Below, in pieces: positions 1 to 8,310 of a stretch of 64,000 bases of DNA; position 1 is the stretch's first letter; each line of letters opens with the position of its first letter. The notes below the pieces were generated by a model. The model ran no database searches and was not told where the DNA came from. It saw only the letters and a list, made by a program, of their open reading frames with translations. The DNA is from Planctomycetota bacterium (GTDB taxonomy: Bacteria; Planctomycetota; Planctomycetia; Pirellulales; Pirellulaceae), in the NCBI GenBank assembly GCA_016872725.1, contig VGZC01000013.1, positions 43,684 through 107,683 on the forward strand, written 5' to 3'. Position numbers and translations under genes: made by a program.

Positions 1-2
1 TC

Positions 3-1400
3 GCCGACGTCGCCGGACTGCAGGCGGTGAAGGCCGACTTGATGGAGATCGTCGAGTACCTCCAGAGCCCCGAGAAATTCCAGCGGCTCGGCGGCCGCGT
101 GCCCAAAGGCGTGCTGCTCAACGGCCCTCCGGGGACCGGCAAGACGCTCCTCGCGCGCGCCGTCGCGGGCGAGGCCGGCGTGCCGTTCTACTCGGTGAGC
201 GGCAGCGAGTTCATCCAGATGTTCGTGGGTGTGGGCGCGAGCCGCGTGCGCGATCTGTTCCGGACCGCGAAGGAAACCGCGCCGGCGATCGTATTCATCG
301 ACGAGATCGACGCCGTCGGCCGCCAACGGGGCGCCGGACTGGGAGGCGGACACGACGAACGCGAACAAACGCTCAACCAGATCCTCTCCGAAATGGACGG
401 GTTCACTCCGACCGATTCGGTCATCATTGTCGCGGCAACCAACCGCCCCGACGTCCTCGATCCGGCCCTGCTGCGGCCCGGCCGGTTCGACCGCCACATC
501 ACGGTCGGGCGGCCCACTCAGAAAGGACGGCTCGAGATCTTCAAGGTCCACGTGCGCGATGTGCCGCTCGCCGATGACGTCGATCTGGAAATCCTGGCGT
601 CGAGCACGATCGGGTTGACCGGCGCGGATATTCGGAACATTGTGAACGAAGCCGCCCTCTGGGCCGCTCGCCGCAACAAGAATCGCGTCGATATGTCGGA
701 TTTCGACTACGCGCGGGACAAGGTCCTGATGGGCGCGCTGCGCGAGGAAGTCCTGACGGAGAAGGAAAAGAAGAAGACGGCGTACCACGAAGCCGGACAT
801 ACGCTCACCGCCTGGTTCCTTCCCGGCGCGCATCGGGTCCATAAGGTCACGATCATTCCCCGCGGCAGAAGCCTCGGCGCGACGCAGACGCTTCCCGCCG
901 AGGACCGCCTTTCCATTTCCGAACGCGAACTCCTCGATCAACTCACCGTGCTGCTCGGCGGCCGCGCGGCCGAGAAGATCGTCTACGAAGAAACGACCGT
1001 CGGCGCGGAAAACGATCTGGAACGCGCGACGGGCCTCGCACGCCGCATGGTGACCCACTGGGGCATGAGCCGACGGCTCGGTCCGGTCAGCTACAAACTG
1101 TCCGAGGAAGACCCGTTCCTCGGCCGGGAAATCCACCAACAACGGCCGTTCAGCGAACATACGATGGAGGTCATTGACGCCGAGGTCGCCAAGACGCTGC
1201 ACGAATCGGACGAGCGGGCCGTCAAACTGCTCATCGAACATCGCGATCTCCTCGACCGGCTGACCCTCGCGCTCGTGGAAAAAGAGGAACTGGACGAAAA
1301 AGAGATCGGCGAAATCCTCGGCCCCTCCATCCACACCCGAATCGCGGAAAGCAACGGCCATTCCAGCCGGAATTCCGCCCCGGATTCGGCTCGGACTTGA
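3..1400 (+). CDS. ftsH: ATP-dependent zinc metalloprotease FtsH (5' end outside window)
   Basis: Membrane-bound AAA+ protease that degrades misfolded membrane proteins and regulatory proteins. The reading frame is open from the first bases of the window ([20 protein letters not shown]), which is the usual start of the FtsH AAA domain, so the N-terminal transmembrane part lies upstream and the GTG at 27 is not the true start. Visible in order: Walker A GPPGTGKT, Walker [13 protein letters not shown], the second region of homology ending RPGRFDR, and the zinc-protease motif HEAGH (from ATG-like context '[13 protein letters not shown]') followed by the M41 peptidase domain. The stop overlaps the region just before rsgA, which starts 12 bases on. 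Family assignment is firm; only the missing 5' part limits the call. Confidence 0.96.
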   Translation, partial: ADVAGLQAVKADLMEIVEYLQSPEKFQRLGGRVPKGVLLNGPPGTGKTLLARAVAGEAGVPFYSVSGSEFIQMFVGVGASRVRDLFRTAKETAPAIVFIDEIDAVGRQRGAGLGGGHDEREQTLNQILSEMDGFTPTDSVIIVAATNRPDVLDPALLRPGRFDRHITVGRPTQKGRLEIFKVHVRDVPLADDVDLEILASSTIGLTGADIRNIVNEAALWAARRNKNRVDMSDFDYARDKVLMGALREEVLTEKEKKKTAYHEAGHTLTAWFLPGAHRVHKVTIIPRGRSLGATQTLPAEDRLSISERELLDQLTVLLGGRAAEKIVYEETTVGAENDLERATGLARRMVTHWGMSRRLGPVSYKLSEEDPFLGREIHQQRPFSEHTMEVIDAEVAKTLHESDERAVKLLIEHRDLLDRLTLALVEKEELDEKEIGEILGPSIHTRIAESNGHSSRNSAPDSART

Positions 1401-1411
1401 GCACGCGACCC

Positions 1412-2554
1412 ATGAGCGACAAGAAGCGGAAGGGCGCCGGGAAGATCCGAACGGAATTCCGCAAGCATTACGGAAGCCGGCCGAAGGCCGCCGATCCGAC
1501 GCGCGAGTTCCTCGCGGCCGACCCCGCGGACGAAAACGACGGACCGGCGTCCGAGCGGGTTCGAGCAAAAGGGGATTCCTCCCGCAAACGGACGGTCATC
1601 GGCCGCCCCAGCGGCGCCCCCGAGTCGGGCGCGCCCATCGTACTCGATGTCGACGAGACGCAGTGCCTTCCCGGACGGGTCCTCCGCGTGCACGGCCTCA
1701 CCAGTATCGTGGAATCCGAGCGCGGACCCGTTTTTCGCTGCGCGACTCGGCGTTTGCTCAAGACCATCGCGACCGATCAGCGCCATGTCGTCGCGGCGGG
1801 CGATCTCGTCCGATTCCGCCCTGAATCCGGGGACACCGGAGTCATCGAACGGATCGAGCCGCGTCGGGGTGTCCTGTGCCGGGAGAGCCGAGGCCGCCAG
1901 CATGTGCTCGTCGCCAATGTCGATCAGGTCGTCATTGTCGCGAGCGCCGCGGAACCAGCGCTCAAACCCCACTTGATCGATCGATTCCTGGTGACCGCCG
2001 AACACGACGGACTGCGCCCGCTCATCTGCGTCAACAAAGTCGATCTTGTCGATCCCGCCGATCTGCAGCCGCTTGTCGGCGTCTACAGCCAACTCGGTTA
2101 TCCCACGCTCCTCGTCTCGGCGACGCGCGGATGGGGACTCGATCGCCTGCGGCGCCGTCTGCTCGATAAGGCGTCGGCGATCGCGGGTCAGAGCGGCGTC
2201 GGCAAGTCCTCGCTGCTCAACGCCATCGACCCGCAATTGAATCTGCGCGTGCAGGCGGTCAGTGACGAGAACCAGAAAGGCAAGCATACCACGACCGCCG
2301 CGCAACTCGTTCCCCTCACCGGCGGCGGCTACGTCGTGGACACGCCGGGGATCCGCCAGTTCCAGCTTTGGGACGTGAGCCCGGCGGAACTGGCCGCGTG
2401 CTTCCCGGAACTCCGCCCGTACGTCAGCCATTGCCGCTATCCCGACTGCACGCACCAGCACGAGGACTACTGCGCCGTCAAGGACGCGGTGGCCGACGGC
2501 CGGATCGACTTGCGGCGCTACGAGAGTTTTTGCCACCTGTTTTCGGGCGAGTGA
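1412..2554 (+). CDS. rsgA: Ribosome small-subunit-dependent GTPase RsgA
   Basis: Circularly permuted GTPase that assists late maturation of the 30S ribosomal subunit in the cytoplasm. The permuted motif order is visible: G4 NKVD (about residue 207), then G1 GQSGVGKSS (about 258), then G3 DTPG (about 309), followed by the C-terminal zinc site C-x4-C-x-H-x5-C (about 340-353). The N-terminus is basic (KKRKGAGKIRTEFRKHYG), as in many RsgA proteins with an extended N-terminal tail. ATG at 1412 was chosen; a TTG at 1397 in the same frame would overlap the ftsH stop. The close spacing suggests co-transcription with ftsH. It is convergent with the next gene, one base apart. Confidence 0.95.
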   Translation: MSDKKRKGAGKIRTEFRKHYGSRPKAADPTREFLAADPADENDGPASERVRAKGDSSRKRTVIGRPSGAPESGAPIVLDVDETQCLPGRVLRVHGLTSIVESERGPVFRCATRRLLKTIATDQRHVVAAGDLVRFRPESGDTGVIERIEPRRGVLCRESRGRQHVLVANVDQVVIVASAAEPALKPHLIDRFLVTAEHDGLRPLICVNKVDLVDPADLQPLVGVYSQLGYPTLLVSATRGWGLDRLRRRLLDKASAIAGQSGVGKSSLLNAIDPQLNLRVQAVSDENQKGKHTTTAAQLVPLTGGGYVVDTPGIRQFQLWDVSPAELAACFPELRPYVSHCRYPDCTHQHEDYCAVKDAVADGRIDLRRYESFCHLFSGE

Positions 2555-2555
2555 A

Positions 2556-3320
2556 TCAGAGTTCGAGAACCTCGCTCGCCTCGTGCCGCGACGCGACCAT
2601 CAGCCGCACGCCGTCGCCAAGCCGTTTCCGATGCGCGCGGAGCGCGAGCGTCGCCGAGTTGTTGTCCTGGGACAGGTGGCCGAGGCAGGCCCATCGCAGA
2701 CGGTTCGACGCGGACGAGCGGAGCAATTCGGCCGACTCGTCGTTCGACAAGTGCCCGCCCGGACCCCGGATCCGTTGCTTGAGCCAATCGGGATACGAAC
2801 CTCGCTCAAGACGCGCGGGATCGTAGTTGCTTTCGATGAACACGCCGTCCAGCGAGGCCACGATCGTCGCGAGGTCGGCGAAGACGTGGCCGAGATCGGT
2901 GAGGATCCCCATGCGGTGTCTGCCGTCGTCGATGACGAAGACCACGCCGTCCGCGCCGTCGTGCGGCGTCCGAATCGTCTCGATCACCACCGTGCCGATC
3001 CGGATCGATTCGCCCGCCGTGAACGAACGCAGGTCGCCGAGCCGCCCCGGTCGAAACCGCTGCGACGCCTCGTGCGTCGCCGCCGTCATGAAGACCGGCA
3101 CCCCGAAACGCCGATGGTAGATCCCTAGGTTGCGGGCATGGTCGGCGTGGTCGTGCGAGATCAAGAGGCCGTCGACCTTCTTCGCGTCGCATCCATGCCG
3201 AGCCAGCCGCGATTCCGCTTCGATTCCGCTGATACCCGCGTCGATCAGCAGGCGAACGCCCCGCGCTTCGACGTAGATGCAATTGCCGTTGCTTCCGGAT
3301 TGGAGTGAAAGCACCTTCAT
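2556..3320 (-). CDS. MBL-fold metallo-hydrolase, WalJ/YycJ-like
   Basis: About 254 residues with the metallo-beta-lactamase signature SHDHADHARN (HxHxDH) and the short N-terminal SLQSGSNGNC segment typical of the WalJ/YycJ group. The later D and H metal ligands fit TDLGH and the C-terminal GHLSQDN region. Members are soluble hydrolases; some are linked to DNA processing (5'-exonuclease-like) in other phyla, which is family knowledge and not shown here. The start is the ATG at 3320 (MKVLSLQSGSNGN); the frame stays open further upstream but homology begins here. It lies 82 bases downstream of the primase-helicase gene on the same strand, so the two could share a transcript. Confidence 0.88.
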   Translation of the reverse strand: MKVLSLQSGSNGNCIYVEARGVRLLIDAGISGIEAESRLARHGCDAKKVDGLLISHDHADHARNLGIYHRRFGVPVFMTAATHEASQRFRPGRLGDLRSFTAGESIRIGTVVIETIRTPHDGADGVVFVIDDGRHRMGILTDLGHVFADLATIVASLDGVFIESNYDPARLERGSYPDWLKQRIRGPGGHLSNDESAELLRSSASNRLRWACLGHLSQDNNSATLALRAHRKRLGDGVRLMVASRHEASEVLEL

Positions 3321-3402
3321 GCGGCCATTGTAGCCGGATCGCGGGACGGCCTCCATCGATGCGAACCGCGGGCGGGCGATTGCGGCGTTCGCGCATCCTC
3401 GA

Positions 3403-6210
3403 TCAGGGATTTCGCCGCGATAGGGCCTGCAGGATCGCGTCGAGCACGGCATCGAGCCGCGCGCCGACATCGCGGGCCAGGAATCGAAGCACGATGTGGC
3501 CGAATTGCTGCAACAGGAAGTCCTTTCGCCGATCGCGCCGATAGGCTTCCACATCGGCCAGGTGTTGATCGCCGTCGATTTCCACCGCGATGCGGGCGTC
3601 GCGACACAAGAAGTCCACCTCCATTCGCCCCCATCCGTCGAATGGAATCGGCAATGTCGCGTTCAATTCAAAACGTCCAGCCGTTTCCCGAAGCGTCTCG
3701 AGTCGGCGGAAGAGAAACGCCTCGCTCGCGCTCCGCGCCCGAGCGACCCCGCCGGCCCCGGGAGGCGGTTCGCGGACCGCGGCGGCGAACAGGTTCGCCA
3801 GGGGAGCGTCCACACCGTCGCGCACCAGCCGCCGAACGGTCGACGCGTATTCTTGTTTCCACCGGGGATCGACGGGGAGTGGAACATCCGCGGGCCAACC
3901 CGGGACCGCGCCGGCCGGCAACAAGACCGCGTATCCGATCGCCTCGTATCCGCGGCAACGGCGGTCGAACATCCGCGACAACATGGGCACGTTCAAATCC
4001 GCGTAGTCGAATACGCGGACTTCCCGCTTTCCATCGCTGAGGCGGTGCAAGCGGCCCACATACTGGGCGATCGTCCCTCGCCATGAAACGGGAAGCGTCA
4101 GGAACAGCGTATCCAGCCGCGCGTCATCAAACCCCTCCCCGATGTAGCGCCCGGTGGCGAGCACGACCCGGTCCTCGTTCGCGGGAATCGCGGCCAACCG
4201 CGCGGCGACGGCCCGCGCTTCCCGGCTCCCCGTTCCACCGCGAAGGACGACGCAGTGAGCCACACGCGGCGACAAATCGGAGGCGAGTCGATCGAGATGA
4301 TCGTTGCGTTCGGTCAGGACGAGCGGCGAACGACCTTCGCGAACGGCCTCGAGAACGTCGTCGCGGATCATCCGATTCCGCTCGTCGTCCTCGACCAATT
4401 CCCGGTACACCCGCTGGAACCGAACACGCATGTCCGGATACGTTTCCCCGACGGAATGGAACGACGTCGGACGCACGTGGACCGAGTGCGAAAACGGCCT
4501 CGCCGCCGCCTGCGCCTTCGCGTCGACACGATGGCGCACGGGGCCGCATTGCATGAAGATGATCGGATGATGGCCGTCCTTGCGGGCGACCGTGGCGGAG
4601 AGGCCCGTGACGAAACGCGATTTGGCTCGGCGAACAACCCGCTCGAAGCTCCGAGCCGACAGATGATGGCACTCGTCGACGACAAGGTGTCCGTATTCGC
4701 CCACGCAGTCGTCGACCACGCCCTTGTGAATCATGCTTTGAATCACGGCGACATCCAAGGAGCCGGTGCGTTTCATGCGTCCGCCCCCCACGCGGCCGAT
4801 CCCGCGCGCGGGTACGCCGAGGAACGCGGACAACCGTTCCACCCATTGTTCCTGCAACTGGCGGCGATGCACGAGGATCAATGTGTTGACGCGCCGCTGG
4901 GCGATGAGCCACGCGGCGACAACCGTCTTGCCGAACGCCGTCGTGGCGGCCAGCACGCCGATTTCATGTTCCAGCATGCGCCGCGCGGCCGTCCGCTGCT
5001 CGGCGCGCAGTTCGCCTTGGAATACGACGTCGAGCGGCGCCCCCGCGCATCGTTCGTCGCGAACGACGAGGGCGATCCCCAAGTCGGCGCAGAGCTTGCC
5101 GACATCTTCAAGGCACCCGCGGGGCAGCCCGATGTGATGCGCGTGCATCTCGGCGCAACCGATGATCCGCGGCTTCGCGTGCGTCGGAAGGCGCATCGCC
5201 TGCGCTTTGTGGAATTCGGGGTTCTGAAACGCGGCGAGGCGCACCAGCCGGTTTTCCAGGGCGGGCGTCAGGGACGCTTTCGCGATGTAGATCTGATCGG
5301 CGAGGAGCATGTCGAGGCTCTTGGGCCGCGGGCCGGCGATCGGCCGCTCCCTCGGACGCCCCGACGCCGGCGCGGCCCAAGGCTCGGCGTCGTCCTCGTC
5401 GGTCGGAATCGTGCGCACGCCGACAATCCGGCCCCGCCGTTCCCCATCCCGGACGATCGCCTCGGCCGCGGACCGCTCCAATCTCGCGATCGCCGCCAGG
5501 AAGGCCCACTGATCGGCGCGGACCAGCCCCCGCTCATCGAGAAATACGCTGTTGCCCCGTTCCCGCGGGCCCTTCTGCAAGGGGAGCGCGATCAGATTGC
5601 CGAACCCGCCTTGAGGCAATGTGTCCTGGTTGGGGAAGAACCGATCGTACGAGTCCAGCCCGACATCGGGCCGCGTTTCCATGGTCTCGGTGAGGATGTG
5701 CGTTCCGAGTCGGCGCGCGAGCCCGGCCGGAACGGGCTCGTCGAAGAAAATCCACACGTGGCCGCCGTTACCCGATCGGGAACGCTCCAACGCGGCCGGA
5801 ACATCCAGTCGCCGACACGATTCCAAATACGCGATCGCGTCTTCACGCCAATGGTCCTTATCAAAATCGACCGCGAGGAAACGGCAACTCTCGTCGCGCA
5901 GCATGGGGTATACGCCCATGACAAAATCACGCCCGGCGCCGTCGCGACCCAAAAGGTGTTGCCGGATGACTTCGTCCGTCACGGGAAGGAACTCGCGATG
6001 CGCGCAGTGGGCACACCGGATCTTGGGCTTGCCGCAGATGCCCGGCGCCCATTCGCGGGCGCATGCCGGTTGGTATCCCGATTGGCCCGTTCGACGGCTT
6101 TCGAACCGCCGCGGATAGACGTCGTCGCGCCCTTGGAAAAGCGACCGAAACAGGGCGATCTTGGATTCGGGCGACGAAAGGCCGTTCACGGACTCGTGGA
6201 TGGCACGCAT
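3403..6210 (-). CDS. Fusion of TOTE-type primase domain, SF2 helicase and DUF559 nuclease
   Basis: A 935-residue three-part protein. Residues ~18-270 match the archaeo-eukaryotic primase domain described for TOTE conflict systems: IALFRSLF start, a Cys cluster (C50, C59, C66, C69), catalytic DxD in FLAVDFD (D115, D117), GNGGHVW (H151) and GFGNLIALPLQ. Residues ~400-770 are an SF2 DEAD/DEAH-type helicase with TAFGKT (424-429), DECHH (from 512) and SAT (538-540). Residues ~800-930 form a DUF559/Vsr-like PD-(D/E)xK nuclease, with VDF...VEIDG-x2-H near 870-883. All three active sites look intact. It probably acts on nucleic acid, most likely in defence against mobile DNA; that is inference. No partner gene is obvious except the metallo-hydrolase downstream. 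ATG at 6210 is the first in frame. Confidence 0.88.
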   Translation of the reverse strand: MRAIHESVNGLSSPESKIALFRSLFQGRDDVYPRRFESRRTGQSGYQPACAREWAPGICGKPKIRCAHCAHREFLPVTDEVIRQHLLGRDGAGRDFVMGVYPMLRDESCRFLAVDFDKDHWREDAIAYLESCRRLDVPAALERSRSGNGGHVWIFFDEPVPAGLARRLGTHILTETMETRPDVGLDSYDRFFPNQDTLPQGGFGNLIALPLQKGPRERGNSVFLDERGLVRADQWAFLAAIARLERSAAEAIVRDGERRGRIVGVRTIPTDEDDAEPWAAPASGRPRERPIAGPRPKSLDMLLADQIYIAKASLTPALENRLVRLAAFQNPEFHKAQAMRLPTHAKPRIIGCAEMHAHHIGLPRGCLEDVGKLCADLGIALVVRDERCAGAPLDVVFQGELRAEQRTAARRMLEHEIGVLAATTAFGKTVVAAWLIAQRRVNTLILVHRRQLQEQWVERLSAFLGVPARGIGRVGGGRMKRTGSLDVAVIQSMIHKGVVDDCVGEYGHLVVDECHHLSARSFERVVRRAKSRFVTGLSATVARKDGHHPIIFMQCGPVRHRVDAKAQAAARPFSHSVHVRPTSFHSVGETYPDMRVRFQRVYRELVEDDERNRMIRDDVLEAVREGRSPLVLTERNDHLDRLASDLSPRVAHCVVLRGGTGSREARAVAARLAAIPANEDRVVLATGRYIGEGFDDARLDTLFLTLPVSWRGTIAQYVGRLHRLSDGKREVRVFDYADLNVPMLSRMFDRRCRGYEAIGYAVLLPAGAVPGWPADVPLPVDPRWKQEYASTVRRLVRDGVDAPLANLFAAAVREPPPGAGGVARARSASEAFLFRRLETLRETAGRFELNATLPIPFDGWGRMEVDFLCRDARIAVEIDGDQHLADVEAYRRDRRKDFLLQQFGHIVLRFLARDVGARLDAVLDAILQALSRRNP

Positions 6211-6412
6211 CGCAAAAACGCCGCGGGATTCGCGGAATAGGAACCAGTCGAGTCCGAAACGAGCTCGACCCCCTCTCGGGACCCCAGCCGTATCTTAGTC
6301 GGAAAGACCCGCCGCGACGATACGGAGCGCTTTCCGCAATGTCCAGTGCTTGGCATTCGAATTCTCGACGCGGGCAAAGAGCGGAGAGGCGGAAGATCAT
6401 CCGGCACGTTGC

Positions 6413-6725
6413 TCACAGATTGCTCGCCAAGACGCTCACATCAACCTTGAAGTGGTCGGCCAGCTTGCGAATCACCTGGCGGTTGAACGGTTTCTTTCCG
6501 GCCAGAACCTCCGAGATCGTGGACTTGGCGATGCCCGCCGCCTGACTCAGTTGCGCCTGCGTGACGCCCTTGGCTTCGAGCAGATGACGAAGCATATCAG
6601 CGTCCGATGCCGGCTCAATGGCATGATGCTCGTCCTCGTAAACGGCGACGAGATCACTGAGCCCGTCGAGGTGCGTCTCCTCGCCGTCATTAGGCTTCTA
6701 AGCCGAATTGGGTCTTGGTCGCCAT
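6413..6725 (-). pseudogene. Broken HigA-like antitoxin
   Basis: The 3' part encodes a clear helix-turn-helix antitoxin end: YEDEHH, then MLRHLLEAKGVTQAQLSQAA and STISEVLAGKKPFNR, close to HigA/Xre antitoxins of planctomycetes. The expected N-terminal start (MATKTQF, ATG at 6725) is in a different frame and runs into TAA at 6690. The bases after that stop, read in the other frame, continue as KPNDGEETHLDGLSDLVAVY and into the HTH. Family members carry some 40 more residues between these parts, so an internal deletion with frame change is likely. A short protein starting at the ATG at 6595 (60 residues) could still be made and would retain the DNA-binding domain. Confidence 0.7.
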
Positions 6726-6986
6726 CTTCTGTCTCCGCTTACGTTTGGGAGGCCCGATCGTTCCGGGTTTGGGTCGCTTGGCTGTGGGCTTCCGCGGTGG
6801 TGGCTCGTAGCACCCCCGCTCTTCCTTCCACTTGTCCTCGTCGTATTCTCCGTGGGTCATCACCTTGAGAACGAGGACCTTCTGGCTGGGGTTCAGAATG
6901 CGAGTGACCAGACGGCACTTGTTCCCACCGATGTTGAACACGACGCAGTTGCCGACGATGCTGGCACTGGCGAAGTCGGCCTTCAC
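6690..6986 (-). pseudogene. Truncated HigB-like toxin
   Basis: The translation ASIVGNCVVFNIGGNK then RLVTRI and VLKVMTHGEYDEDKW is the core of HigB-type RelE-superfamily mRNA interferases. The usual N-terminal ~30-40 residues are missing: a GTG at 6986 begins mid-domain. Frame continuation upstream (KTVSWHSWADVKADF) adds a little homology, then becomes unrecognisable by about 7060. The C-terminus runs on past the usual PPP tail and reads through the antitoxin's old start codon to a TAA at 6690. It is probably inactive. It lies directly downstream of a tRNA-Arg on the same strand, together with the broken antitoxin. Confidence 0.6.
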
Positions 6987-7226
6987 GTCGGCCCAGGAAT
7001 GCCACGAAACGGTCTTGCTGTTGATGTGCGGTGCCCAAAAAGGGTGCCGAACGCACCGCGTCGCAAACGCTACGGGTCGCGTCAGATTGCACCGACGACG
7101 CCGACGAGCGCAACGAAAACGGCGACCCGAGGATCGCCGTAAACCCCAACGTCGCTAGGACGTTTCGCACCGAGCGTGGCCGCCCTGCATCGCGTTGCAC
7201 CGGCGAACAAGGCGGAAGGATGAAAG

Positions 7227-7300
7227 TATCCCCGACAGGATTCGAACCTGTAACCTTCGGCTCCGGAGGCCGACGCTCTATCCAATTGAGCTACGGGGAC
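7227..7300 (-). tRNA. tRNA-Arg (anticodon CCG)
   Basis: A 74-nt cloverleaf reads on the minus strand from 7300: acceptor GTCCCCG pairing with CGGGGAT (first pair G-U), D-arm with TAGCTCAATTGGATAGAGC, anticodon loop CTCCGGA giving CCG, and T-arm GGTTCGAATCC. The discriminator is A, and no CCA is encoded. It decodes CGG, a common codon in this high-GC genome. Confidence 0.95.
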
Positions 7301-7679
7301 GCGATCACTTAACAGTGTTTATGGCGAATTGAGTCGTCGATGGCAACCGGGAAGACGCGCAAAGCGTCGGCTCTGAAGCCGAATGTCTCGTCGTCGAAAC
7401 CAGACTATACCGAATCTTGATGGTCGGGAGCACTACATTTCTTTCTATTCCCGCACTACTTTTCGTCGAATGCTCCGGTAACCCCACTCACGGCTAAAAG
7501 CGCGGAGTCAGAATGGTCCTGCGGCTCAGTCAGCCAGCGGGCGACGGCAACTGCGTCATTCCACGAGACGATTGCGGGCGGGCGCTCGTCCGTCTGCGGA
7601 AAGCCGAAGTCACCAATTCAGAAGTCCTGCTGCGATTGGCTCACTCTCCATCGACGGTGCCGCCACCGCCCCAGGCACC
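7301..7679. other. Region without a recognisable gene
   Basis: About 380 bases between the tRNA and the FGE-like remnant. Open frames here are short and have no recognisable protein features. It looks like decayed intergenic DNA and is somewhat less GC-rich by eye than its surroundings. Confidence 0.5.
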
Positions 7680-8310
7680 TCACTCGACCGCCAAGATGTA
7701 ACGAGTGTCGTCCACAAACAGTCAATACTGGCCGCGCGTGATCTTGTAGCGGCTAAGCCCAATCGTATTGGTGACCCTTATTGTTCCCATGCATGTCGAA
7801 GAGTCCAAAGGCATTGGGCGTCTTCTCTGCAACGGCGTGAGTCCTCTCATTCGAGTTCTGGCCGAACCGGGCGTGATCGGCAAGCTGGACCTCATCGTCG
7901 CCGCAGCACCAGCGGGTCGTCGTGCAAGCGCGACACGCAAATTCCCATTCGGCCTCAGTCGGAAGCCGATAGACGCGCCCGGCGCTTCGTTCCACAGCCG
8001 TCGCAGAGAGCCTGAGACAGAACTCGACGGCCTGGTCACTGTTGTCTCCATCGGCTCGCCAAGGTGGGTGGCCCACGCCTGCTGGTAATTGCGCGCCGCA
8101 ACGGCATCGAACGGCGCGGCCGCCGGCGGGGGTTCACTCCCTGGCGGCAGACCCGTCGGCAGTGCCCGAGCCGTTGGCGGCGCTTCAGTGTCCCGCGCAG
8201 TGGCCGCCAGTTGCGCAGAGGACATTTGTCTTGCGGCAGCGGACGCGAGCCGTATCGACGACTCCTCGATCTGCAGGATAACGCGAAAGCCAATCGCCAC
8301 GCTGCCTTGG
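7680..8310 (-). pseudogene. Remnants of tandem FGE-sulfatase-like units
   Basis: Pieces of formylglycine-generating-enzyme-like (FGE-like) domains appear in alternating frames. First comes the end of one unit (VAIGFRVILQ), then the linker seen in the upstream gene (PFDAVAARNYQQAWATHL). After a frame change follows the middle of a second unit, with YRLPTEAEWEFACRA and FGLFDMHGNN. A further stretch, RYKITRGQY-stop-LFVDDTRYILAVE, contains an in-frame stop. The segment is a direct extension of the neighbouring gene at 8311-10872, whose last residues begin another unit (IEFTNSVGMQ) before its stop. Internal deletions between units, rather than point mutations alone, explain the pattern. No intact product is expected. 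Confidence 0.75.

Noticed and set aside
4255..6240. A 661-residue plus-strand open frame
   Set aside because: It is antisense to the primase-helicase gene, has no recognisable domain, and its composition follows the complement of a high-GC coding frame.
7305..7487. 60-residue minus-strand open frame upstream of the tRNA-Arg
   Set aside because: No ribosome site, no recognisable pattern, and it lies in decayed DNA.
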